Assembly (NCBI RefSeq): GCF_051622035.1
Contig: NC_135360.1
Location: forward strand, 26,115,206 to 26,179,205
Direction of reading: 5' to 3'
DNA: 64,000 nucleotides
DNA from: Arctopsyche grandis
Lineage: Eukaryota; Arthropoda; Insecta; Trichoptera; Hydropsychidae
Shown: piece after piece, positions 55,223 through 64,000 of the stretch
Position numbering within the stretch: position 1 is the stretch's first letter
Layout of the letters: the number at the start of each line of letters is the position of its first letter
The notes under the pieces: model-generated
Databases searched by the model: none
What the model saw: only the letters and a program-made list of their open reading frames with translations
What the model was told of the DNA's origin: nothing
Made by a program: the position numbers and the translations under genes

Positions 55223-55353
55223 GAGATCGGCGGCCAAGTTGCTTTTACCCACAAAAAATGGTTCACCATTGTCAACTTTTTTTTGCTCTCTTGCTTTGTA
55301 TGACAATAGTGAACCATTTTTTGTTGGTAAAAGCAAATTGGCCGTCAATCTCT
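55223..55353. mobile_element. Foldback MITE with ~53-bp TIRs
   Basis: GAGATCGGCGGCCAAGTTGC and CCACAAAAAATGGTTCACCA at the left are mirrored by TGAACCATTTTTTGTTGGTA and AAATTGGCCGTCAATCTCT at the right. It is the best-preserved copy of the family also found at 1770-1915, 54413-54725 and 60934-61068. Confidence 0.75.
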
Positions 55354-55499
55354 GGTAATTAGTGCTACCACCATTGCGTTTTCAGAACGAAATAAGTACA
55401 CTGTTCTTTCTGGACTCTCTGTACGTCGTGCAGTGTCCAGAAAAAAGGTGTAAGGTGTAAGGTTAATTACGAATTGATGTCAGTTACGTTTTGTTACTT

Positions 55500-55830
55500 A
55501 GAAAGTTCGAGATCAATTTACTATTATGTGTATTAAGTACAAAATTTTTGGTGTTCAAGAATAGCTTCGTCTAATCAGAGATCGGGACTCAACGGCCAAT
55601 GAGCGAGCTGCGTTCAACAACCAATGGGATCTCGCGACTAATCGACTAATAATTATGGAAAGTAAACCGGAATCTTCCTGGATGCACTATATTTTTCTTT
55701 ACGTGGAATTCTTCAGAGCGTATCCACCGTGTAAATTAGATCTATAAAAAAATCAGCATAGGACAAACAATATTATACTGTAGCTATTTCTGGATAATAA
55801 ACCTGAAGGTTTTTGTTTGTTGATTAGTTT
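55500..55830 (+). other. LTR-like segment (weak)
   Basis: A TATA-like TCTATAAA (55740) followed about 50 bp later by GATAATAAACC resembles the layout of an LTR promoter and polyadenylation signal. Terminal TG..CA and target duplications could not be fixed. Confidence 0.25.
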
Positions 55831-55889
55831 TTGTAGACGTTTAATGTCGAGCCAATATAATCAGTTCCTAAAATGCTTAAAATATGAAC

Positions 55890-56730
55890 ATATGCTAGAA
55901 GAATGCTTAAATCCATTCTTAGGCCTGTGACGAAGAGTGGTACCAGTTCCGGAATCCAAAAAACGCTTCCCACAGTGGAAGCCACTTGCCATTTTGCACA
56001 TCGTGAGCAGAAAACGTTAAGCCACGTTAACCCCAAAACGACCAAGGTGGTCGTGCACGCCACTCGGCACTTAATCCAGCTAAACAATGCATCCGGCACG
56101 ACAAAGCTCGTAAACTTTACCACAACGTTTCCACATTACGTGTGTTCTCGGATTTCTGCAACTTGTGCGACCTCATTACACCAGCGCAGCGGAGAGTGCT
56201 CCGTTATGTTCAGTCGTTTTCTCCCATTCAAGTAAGCATTTGATGAATCTACTTAAGCTAAAATCCTTGGAAACACTATTCCACTCGTTCTGGGAGTGTG
56301 TAGGTGTGTCGAGGTGTCTTCTTGTACGTTTTCACCAGCATCGCATTAAAATTCATACCGTTTCCCACTACAAAACGTATTCCATTGTCGAGACGTACCG
56401 GCGAATACTTACGGCAAGCTCGTCATCATCAATGAATTGGAAACGGACCAGTCCAATTTCGTCGGACTGACCAGATAATGGTCGAAATTGTTGTGCATCC
56501 GCCGCCCCGTCTCAAATCTAGGAGCATCAGCCATATAACTAACGGAGAGAGATCTAATCCGTCTCGCATAGCGGTCCTTCACCTCTCGATGGAATGTGCC
56601 CTTCGCCAGCGCCTACTGCATCGGCCCAAGGAGTGCCTCAAGCAAGTGCATTCGATGCGATGCACACGTACCACATACCAAGTGTGGAAACGCGTTTTAA
56701 TTCGTCTAGAAAACAGTCCGCACTAACGTA
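55890..56730. other. Unassigned higher-GC segment
   Basis: About 840 bp with near-balanced base composition and overlapping short open frames on both strands. A splice-like TTCAAGTAAGCAT occurs near 56228. No domain is recognised in any frame. It may be a fragment of a retroelement or a decayed gene. Confidence 0.3.
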
Positions 56731-57091
56731 CTTATTATAGTACCCACATACATATTATATATAGTGATTCACGGCTCATACATATTATAATCATTGGATA
56801 GGTCGTTTGAAGGAAACATGATCATAAATATAAATTCAAAATGAAAAAAAAACCGCTGTTATTGCCGTTTCATTTTAGTGCTAATGTAAAATACGGTAAA
56901 CGGATTATTTCGCACATTGCGATCCCACACACGACACGTTGGCGTTAATGTTTAAGGACTTTCTCCATATTATTCAGTGAGGGATAGCATCTGGAAATCT
57001 GACATTTTAAACTCATAATAAACACTATATAACCACGGTAGCCAAATCGTTGTTCGTGATTCATTCTTGGCTCCCAATTTATGTACATATA
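56731..57091. other. Intergenic, AT-rich
   Basis: Nothing recognised. Confidence 0.4.
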
Positions 57092-57311
57092 TCTTATATA
57101 TAAAACCGAAACGGCGTCTGTAATTCGTGTCTGATTGGCTGTCGGCGAAGTCGTTTCTGATTGGCTTGATTCATCAACGACTTTGTGATTGATGATTCGA
57201 TAAATAATATAAATTTTTTTCGATCCAAATGAATTTAATAAAAAAACAAATCAAGGTTTTTTTCTTGGTTTTTATTTTCATTTACCGAGCGAAGCCGGGT
57301 AGCACCACTAG
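57092..57311 (+). mobile_element. Non-autonomous Helitron (220 bp)
   Basis: Starts TCTTATATATAAAACCGAAA and ends ACCGAGCGAAGCCGGGTAGC..CACTAG, with A before and T after, as Helitrons require. The GAGCGAAGCCGGGT string precedes the CTAG end. A second copy (minus) is at 41825-42048. Confidence 0.82.
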
Positions 57312-57479
57312 TAGTATATAAATATCTCGTGGGTATTTTCGCTACGACAAAGATTCTTAAAGACAAATCTCTCGATTTCGTTTCTAAGAATTTTTGTCGA
57401 ACAAAATAATATTTTTTAATATTAAAAAAATAGCTTTGTATATACGTATATATATATTTACTTTTTACATAGATATATA

Positions 57480-57808
57480 TCACTGTATTTCGAGAGGCTG
57501 AAGAATACGAAATTAACAATTAATTAATCCATTGAGACATCTATGAATTTAGACTTGTGCCTTATTTTTGTTCATATTGTAAATAAATCAAATTCAGATA
57601 TTTGCGACAGCGGGTAGGATGATTTTTGCCAATTTGAGGAACCGTTTTGAAAATCAGATAAATCGGCAAAACTCTGATAAGAAACAATCGACCTGAAGTC
57701 ACAAATATCCAAGTCTAACCAGCAGTATTACAGATAAGCACGGAATCAAACCCAGTAATCTCTCGGTGCTAAACATAAACACAACCACCGAGCCATACTG
57801 CTGGCTCA
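57480..57808 (-). mobile_element. SINE, tail missing
   Basis: The minus strand begins GAGCCAGCAGTATGGCTCGG with A box and GGGTTTGATTCC B box, then the common body, and stops at CGAAATACAGTG before the 3' AGGAAGGC domain. Confidence 0.78.
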
Positions 57809-58400
57809 TTGACATTGACATATGATATTGTCCAAAAAATAATCACCACTCAATTTTGTTGGAATTTGAGATGCACCTAAGATTAAACAACCTATACTAA
57901 GCCCGCTTTAAAGGTCAAGGAATTTGAACCTTAAAGCCCTCAACATGAGACCACCACCCCCCTCCCCCATCGAATACAGTTTAAGAGACCCATTTGTCGG
58001 AGAACGAGACGGTTGTTCATGAATATCGCACAAAAACAACCGCAAATCACTGTTCTAATAAAAAAACCACACTGTACATAACCAAGTACAAAATAAACAA
58101 CAACGCATGAACACATAAAGCGCGCATGCGTTAGGAAATAATACCTGAAATGTGCCGTGCGAATGCACGCATACCTCAAGTAAACATACATGTATGTATG
58201 TATATGCGTGCATAAGCACGCACACTCACACACACACATTCACAGAATAAAAAATAAAATAAGAATGAACTCATAAATGTTGTTGCAATTAAGTGGAATA
58301 GTACAACCTATGTATTTATTGGTACTGGGTAATGTACTGGGTTATGTAATTGTACTGGGATAAAAATCGTAAGGTTTGATACGGTCGTGGTTCCACGCCA
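57809..58400. other. Intergenic, simple repeats
   Basis: Short ATGTATGT and CACACA runs (58190-58240). No gene is seen. Confidence 0.4.
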
Positions 58401-58980
58401 ACGTGTAAACCGAGGTGTGTGCAAAAATGCGAAAGGGCAAGGGGCAAATTTTAGGCAAAGGGGGAGTAGGCTGGAAGAAGAAGGGGCGGCGGGGAACTAC
58501 GAGCGGATCAATATGTGGCGGCACGTCGTCGGCACGGTCCACGTTTCCGGGCGGGCGGCTGTATCGAGCGGCGGCGCCCCCCCACAGCCTACGCCCCCGG
58601 CGCCCCCCAATCCGCCGCCCCCCGACCCTCGGATATCCCCCGTTGCGCTATCGACCAGGAGCGGGTGCCGCCCCCCGGCGCGGGCACGCCCGGCCCCATG
58701 CACACTGTGACCCCGTTACGCGCGCGCCCCTGTGCGCCAACCAATGATCGTTACCGCTGCACAACTGCATCTCACCACACACATACACAGGCCCGCGCGG
58801 ACATTATCGATCGAGACGACATTTATACACATATATAAGTGGGGTCTTTGTGCAATTTAGTTCGACACCCACTGCAAATTATCGTGTAAAAGTAATTCTA
58901 GTCGAGTTGGTGGTGGGCGGATCTGGTGTGCGCGCGCCTCCAACCTTCCGACTCCTCGTCACCAATCTGGTGACTCACCT
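58400..58980 (+). promoter_or_regulatory. GC/CpG-rich island with TATA-like box
   Basis: 58480-58730 is very rich in CG and C runs. TATATAAG at 58832-58839 is followed about 20 bp later by TTTAGTTCG, an Inr-like position. No downstream coding exon can be identified, because a transposon begins at 59135. Proline/arginine-rich open frames across the island are composition artefacts. Confidence 0.35.
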
Positions 58981-59278
58981 GCCCACGCGTCTCTTATTTA
59001 CAAACACGTAACTATGGCCAAGTCGGCTCCATGGCGACCTATGTATTGTGAAAACAGGAAGAGCTTCCTAACGAGTCGCCAGGAAGAGCGTCAACCTCTT
59101 ATGAAAGGAAAAATTCATATTCGTTATATAAAACTAGGGTTTTTCCAATTAACCGGAGAATAATGGCAACCGGTTTTTCGGCGATATTTATTATGCAGTA
59201 ACTGGTTAATCGAAATTTGAAAAAATGTTGATATTGAATAATAGCATTTTAATAAATTTTCATTTAAGCCGCTATAAG

Positions 59279-59705
59279 CCGAGCCAGCAGAATGGCTCGG
59301 TGGTTGCGTTTATGTTGATCCCGTGCTAATCTATAATACTGCTGGTTAGACTGGGATATTTGTGAATCCAAGTCGATCGTTTCTTATCAGAGCTTACCAT
59401 TTATCTGATTTCATTGTTGAAACGGTTCCTCCATCAAATTGGCAAAAATCGTCCTACCGGCTGTCACAAATTTCTGAATTTGACTTATGCACAATATGTA
59501 AAAATTTATGTACAAGTCTAAATCCATAGATGTCTCGATGGATTAATTAATTAATTAATTGTTAATTTCGTGCTCTTCAGCCTCTCGAAATACAGTGATT
59601 TATGCAATAAAAATGCTGCAATGTTTGTAATTAATTGTCTAGGAAGGTGCATTGGAGTCTACCTATCATGGCTTCCTGGTATCATATATGTATGTAAAAA
59701 ATAAG
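59279..59705 (+). mobile_element. SINE with internal deletion of B box
   Basis: GAGCCAGCAGAATGGCTCGG with the A box is intact. The text then jumps from GCGTTTATGTTG to ATCCCGTGCTAAT, removing about 30 bp including most of the GGTTCGATTCC B box. Body and AGGAAGGTGCATTGGAGTCT 3' domain follow. It should be transcriptionally dead for Pol III. Confidence 0.78.
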
Positions 59706-59931
59706 TCCAATATTCAGTTCCAAAACCACTATTTCTGACTTGATTCACAAATTGTTATCGCTTCTTTGAATTCAATATATATTTACATATGTTCAGAATC
59801 TCGGAAAAGCAGAATAAACGAATTACAGGCCACCAGTATTTTTAAATATTGTTATATTGAAATATTTCTCGAAATGAAGAAATGTGAACTTATTATACTG
59901 TTACGTATACTGTTACGTATACTTAGTATAC

Positions 59932-60249
59932 TGTTACGTATGCTTAAGTAAGAGGTTAGTAAAGAGCCGCCGGTTAAGTGCAATCGGATTAAGCCGAGGC
60001 GCATCCCTGACACTGTGCGACCGTTATAATTGGTTTCGAGGATTATCTGCAAACTAAGTACAAGTAAGCTAAACAATGGCGTAGGAGCGGCACTCGGTCG
60101 CATTCCCATGGAGTTCTCAGAAGTGACCGATACCATGGGGCTGAGTGTCGTGGGAATACATATCCGAGTACGTGACCATAACAACAAATCTTATGCTGTG
60201 ACACGACTTTGGCCTTTTACTTGGATCCTCCACCCACCCCTACGTAACA
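59932..60249 (+). mobile_element. Solo LTR, second copy (318 bp)
   Basis: TGTTACGTATGC to CCCCTACGTAACA, matching 22969-23382 at both ends and in AAAGAGCCGCCG and GGATCCTCCACCCACCCCTA, but about 100 bp shorter. Partial TGTTACGTATAC repeats precede it (59899-59931). The flanking 4-bp match is imperfect. Confidence 0.72.
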
Positions 60250-60441
60250 CTACTTTCAAATATAACGGGTCATATCTTGAATTTATTGATTTGTTTCTTA
60301 TAAATGTAGTCAGTTCTATTGTACAGTAAATACTTTCGTTTAATTTATTAATTATCCGGTTAACTGAGTGAATTTTAGTGATTTTCTGTGGTGTTAGAAA
60401 AAGCCAATTTCACCGGTTAACCGATATCGGCCGAAGCCCTA

Positions 60442-60933
60442 TATAAAAACTCATACGTAATACAAAGGAGGCACATATTCATAATGTTTTCATAGCGGAT
60501 GTTAGTCTTGTTAGTTAGTTCATTTTTATAAGTTGGATTTTAAGCGTTTAGTTTGAATCTCAATAATACTAAGCAAATATAAAAATTAACGGAGCGGAGA
60601 CTATTAAATCATTACTAAATTTGACCCATTGAATTCGAATAGGAAAAATATTTTTGCTGTTTTCTTCTCGTTTATGAGATATCATGAGCGTTTAAAAAAA
60701 ATGACTTCTTTATGTTAAACGTAAAGGAGGTTTGTAAAAATATGCGCAACTTTTACAAATTTTTAGCTTTTGCAGTGTTTAACTCAAAATCTAGCATTGC
60801 TATGCCAAAAGTGAGTATTGGAGTCAATAGTCGGACATTTTTTCTATTAATTGTGCATTGAATGCATTGAACTACTTATTATTAATTATCTAGCGAATTT
60901 TAAAATTCAAAAATTTACTTTTTATATCTAAAA
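60442..60933 (-). repeat. Dispersed repeat, third copy (60590-60850)
   Basis: Inverted relative to 17735-17945: TTTGACCCATTGAATTCG, CGTTTATGAGATATCATGAG and GAGTATTGGAGTCAATAGTC correspond to its landmarks. Rest is AT-rich. Confidence 0.5.
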
Positions 60934-61068
60934 GGTCGGCGTTGGGACGATGATTTTGAAACAAAAAATGATTCACTATTGCCAACCATGCCTTTTTGTT
61001 CTCTTGCTCTGTACATTAATGGAGCGGTCAATTGTTATTTAAAAAGCAACAAGCCAACGCCTATGTCT
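60934..61068. mobile_element. Foldback MITE, GTTCACTATTGTCA family
   Basis: GGTCGGCGTTGGGACGATG at the left, AAAAAATGATTCACTATTGC core, GGAGCGGTCAATTGTTATTT and CCAACGCC at the right, parallel to 1770-1915. Confidence 0.55.
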
Positions 61069-61384
61069 ACTCATAAACGAAAAAAAAGCAACCAAAACCA
61101 TTGTCATATTTGAATTTAATGGGTCAAATGGGTTTTTATGCTGCTCAGTGTAATTATAGCTAATTAAAGTTATATTCAAATTATGTAACATTCTAAATAT
61201 GTAATCCTTAATTTCCTGAGGCCATCACTTCACAATTTAGCCGCTGTTCAATACAATTAATGCGCCGCAGGAAAGAAACAATGCGTACTGTGACAAAAAA
61301 CTGTGAATGTCATTCAAACAAAAAAAAAAGTAGGCATTTAATTTAAAATAGATATTGGATCATATTATAAATTTACGTGACATC

Positions 61385-61480
61385 AGGTCGATCGTTTCCC
61401 ATCAGAGTTTGCCAATTTATCTGAATTCATTGTTGAAACGGTTCTTCAGTAATTTGGCCTCCTACCCTTCTATTTGTTAC
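61385..61480 (+). mobile_element. SINE body fragment
   Basis: GGTCGATCGTTTCCCATCAG, GTTTGCCAATTTATCTGAAT and GTTGAAACGGTTCTTC match the SINE body. Head and tail are absent. Confidence 0.55.
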
Positions 61481-62226
61481 GACTATACTACAAAATACAA
61501 CTTATAGCTATAGGTGCCTGTAATAGCACCATTTTAAATATTATATATAAAAAAAGCTTTTCAATATAAAATTATATTTTTGTTTCAGATTCTAATGAAA
61601 TAGTCAAACCCAACATGTAATATTTTAAATATTGTGATCGGTGCTCGGTATATTGATTTAAGTGGCAACATGTTTACTTTTGAAGAATGAGTCAATGAGT
61701 GTATGTATTTCGTCCGCTTTCATGAATTTTAAATTAAGCAGACTCAATACAATGTAATGGAACCTTTTGAAATTGTATCAACACTCCCAAAAATGTAAAC
61801 AAAACACAATGTTGCAATTCAGACACACTTAACCCTTCTATGTACATACATACTTTTCGGTTTATGGGATATTTATATACACTCGGATTATAAATCAAAC
61901 ATACTCAAATATTTTAGAGCTATTATCATCTATTGTCTCAGATTAATATTTGTCTATTTTCACCCCCACCGCCCTTAATAGTGAAATATAAAACAACCAT
62001 ATTTACTAAACTATTTCATGTCTCAAACTTTATATGTCCTTATATGCGCCGAGAGAAAATTCGGGGGAAAATTTAATTTATTGAACAAAAAAATAGTGTT
62101 TAAAAAAAACAATTGTGCGTAATATGTATTTGACTGTTCATTGCGAATTTTGTCGACGAATTCGACACCACTGGGCAAACTGGAATCTGCAGGCTTCTCT
62201 TAGCATTTGAGACCGGGCACTTAAGA
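61481..62226. other. Intergenic, AT-rich
   Basis: No gene or bounded element recognised. Confidence 0.4.
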
Positions 62227-62690
62227 GGGCTGGACACCAGCGCCTTGTCCATACAAACGTATTACACTTCTCCCTTCCTCAATTATGGCACTAGAGAAAT
62301 TACTTTTTAATATGCTATGGATATCCACCATTGGAATGCATCTATCGCTTTATTTTTTTGATTAGTTATTTTTTATAGGATCTAGGAGCCGCCAAACATC
62401 TATAAAATCGCCTCTTTTTTACACCCACGAAAAGAGTGCAGCGTGCTTATTTAACGGTCGATTTAAAAATAATACGCGCATAGTTGCACAGAAAATATCT
62501 TTCTCATACCAATGATGAAATTTTTTTAAAAATTGGTCCAGTTTTGGAGGAGAATACGAAACCTCGATTTTGTCGATTTAAAATACGTATTATCTGGTAG
62601 AAGCGCTACTGTCGCATTCACTCAATATATATACTGATATATATATATTGTCGCATTCACTCTAAAATTTGGAAAAAATCTTCCTTAAAA
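62227..62690 (-). mobile_element. AGGGCTGGACACCAGCGCC element, uninterrupted copy
   Basis: Inverted counterpart of 47191-47657 plus 50189-50226. It starts AGGGCTGGACACCAGCGCCT and runs without interruption through the site (GAAGTGTAATACG read inverted) where the other copy holds a TIR element. Its distal end is truncated near a TATATA run at 62625-62650. Confidence 0.7.
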
Positions 62691-64000
62691 ATTAAATTAT
62701 ACTCACTCTTATAATAATGACACATTTGAGTCAACTTCGCTCCAGCATTATATGTATATATACTTGAAATGTTTATAGATCATTGATACAACAATCTTAA
62801 TTTTGAAACTCACAAACAAATCGATTAGAAGCACCAAAATACATACATAAATGTTTACAAATTTTACTATAAACTTGTCATTATCTCTGTGACGTCACGA
62901 GACAGACCAAAATTTATTCATAGGCGCTATGACGCACTGAAACAACACTACATACTATGTATAGTAGTAAGTTTGCGTCTCAGACTGCATCACAAGCAGC
63001 AAGTAGCAGTTGGAGTAGCATCGAAGACAAGATAATAAATAATAATAAAAAAAAAACGCTTTTATTTATCGCCAGCGGTTATGTTATCGTATCGTAACCA
63101 ACCCAGAACCACCTTGAGACCCAGACCTCACATAGGAACATTGCAAAAAGCTGATATACGGCTTCTTGCGTGTCCCTCTGACAGACAGAGGCCTCTAATA
63201 CACTGAAGCAATTCACAGTTTAATAGGTCTCAATCTAGGTCTACAAATTTATTAATCTCGCTTAGTCATTAAATAAAAGACTGAAGCCTTAAAATAAACG
63301 TAGTGAATTAAAACTAAAACTAGGTACACTATTGTGAAATTAAAGAAAAATATATAAGAATAGGGTGTTGACTCCAGTCTCCACCCATCCTTCGACCTCC
63401 CAGTTCTGTATGATCATCGATCTGATAGCTGATAGCTTAGGCCAGTTGGCATATGAAAGTAATCGCGACAGCTTCAAATTTTCGCTTCAGTAATCGGACT
63501 AAAATAATCTGTCAGTGCTAGACTTCGACCTGTTAGTTGTATAAATGTTTCTGGGATCCGTCTGTACTTTCGATTTGCCGTTGCATGTCGTAGTACTCGC
63601 CATGTGCTATCAAAAGATAATTGCTCTGACGATCTGATCACAAACGATCGCTGTGTCGGTTGAAAAAGTTGTCACGACAACTGACTCGATTGAAAATAAA
63701 TACAATTTTACATGTAGACTGCGTGACGTTCTCGCCGATTTGCCGCATGCGCAGAGAGCCGATTACGCATTGTTGCGTCATTTGATCTCGGCTTACCGTT
63801 GAATTTTACTATGGCTTCAAGATCAACGTATAAATCTTTTCGGCGAATCGATGTTCCTATCAAGTGATGTTCTTTTTCATCACATCACTTGATAGGATGC
63901 TTATACTTGTACACTTATTGATCAAGTAAATCAAACAATGTAATGCTTCACATCGTTTTTGTTTAGTTGAAGATGAGATATAATTAGTAAAATGTCATTC
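62691..64000. other. Intergenic, no gene recognised
   Basis: Mixed composition. The only clear structure is the hairpin at 63856-63895. Frames are short. Confidence 0.4.
63856..63895. repeat. Perfect 15-bp stem hairpin
   Basis: CCTATCAAGTGATGT and ACATCACTTGATAGG pair exactly around a ~10-base TTC/TTTTCATC loop. The origin is unknown; it could be a MITE remnant or an RNA hairpin. Confidence 0.7.

Larger units (their letters stand above)
59135..60441. mobile_element. hAT-like element (TAGGGTTTTTCC..GAAGCCCTA), nested
   Basis: The ends TAGGGTTTTTCCAATTAACC and GGTTAACCGATATCGGCCGA + AGCCCTA are imperfect inverted repeats flanked by TATAAAAC and TATAAAAA (7 of 8). It hosts a SINE (59279-59705) and a solo LTR (59932-60249). 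A partial relative lies at 34164. Confidence 0.78.

Noticed and set aside
58342-58838. Several Pro/Arg/Gly-rich frames in the GC island
   Set aside because: Open in many frames at once because of base composition; no domain and no conserved start.

Overview
The window is AT-rich eukaryotic DNA, and the content points to an insect. It holds short-exon genes with GT-AG introns, several MADF/BESS transcriptional-regulator genes (a family expanded in insects), a THAP gene, ATACATATGTA-type simple repeats, and a dense load of hAT, piggyBac-like, Harbinger-like, Helitron, LINE, SINE and solo-LTR insertions. The order cannot be fixed from sequence alone. No bacterial, organellar or viral genome features were seen.

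Genes. Five MADF loci and one THAP gene can be assembled by joining exons in compatible phase. (A) + strand, 13497-13671 and 16597-17045, MADF-BESS, 207 aa. (THAP) + strand, 19496-19572, 20989-21172 and 21263-21580, C2CH zinc finger plus coiled coil, 192 aa. (B) + strand, 29878-30213 and 31030-31380, 228 aa. (C) + strand, 33618-33962 and 36506-36940, 259 aa, a tandem paralogue of B. (D) - strand, 45108-44961 and 40483-39831, MADF-BESS, 266 aa. (E) - strand, 53586-53428, 51936-51763 and 38558-37884, a MADF gene of 335 aa if its last exon is assigned correctly; D then lies wholly inside its 13.2-kb second intron. A sixth copy, the first exon of a D-like gene at 8597-8450, is broken by an in-frame stop.

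Layout. 1-13.2 kb: intergenic, two RTE-type LINE tails, a hAT element (3857-5170), a duplicated MADF exon, and a nest in which a piggyBac-like MITE holds a 2.7-kb hAT element (10481-13221) that holds a solo LTR and two MITEs. 13.4-17.1 kb: gene A, with a hAT copy in its intron. 17-22 kb: dispersed repeats, a CA microsatellite and the THAP gene, whose first intron carries a 929-bp TIR element. 22-29.6 kb: solo LTR in a foldback, many MITEs, a SINE, a clean TTAA-flanked MITE. 29.7-37 kb: tandem genes B and C. 37.8-53.6 kb: genes D and E on the minus strand, interleaved with hAT elements, a Helitron, LINE fragments, a 5S-like relic and nested TIR elements. 53.9-64 kb: no gene recognised; SINEs, MITEs, a Helitron, a GC-rich island and a nested hAT.

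The MADF and THAP proteins are all predicted sequence-specific DNA binders, so the window reads as a small cluster of regulators embedded in repeat-rich DNA. The most notable repeat is a 133-bp hAT-type MITE present about 13 times, usually with intact 8-bp target duplications. It sits within introns of A, C, D and E and close upstream of B.
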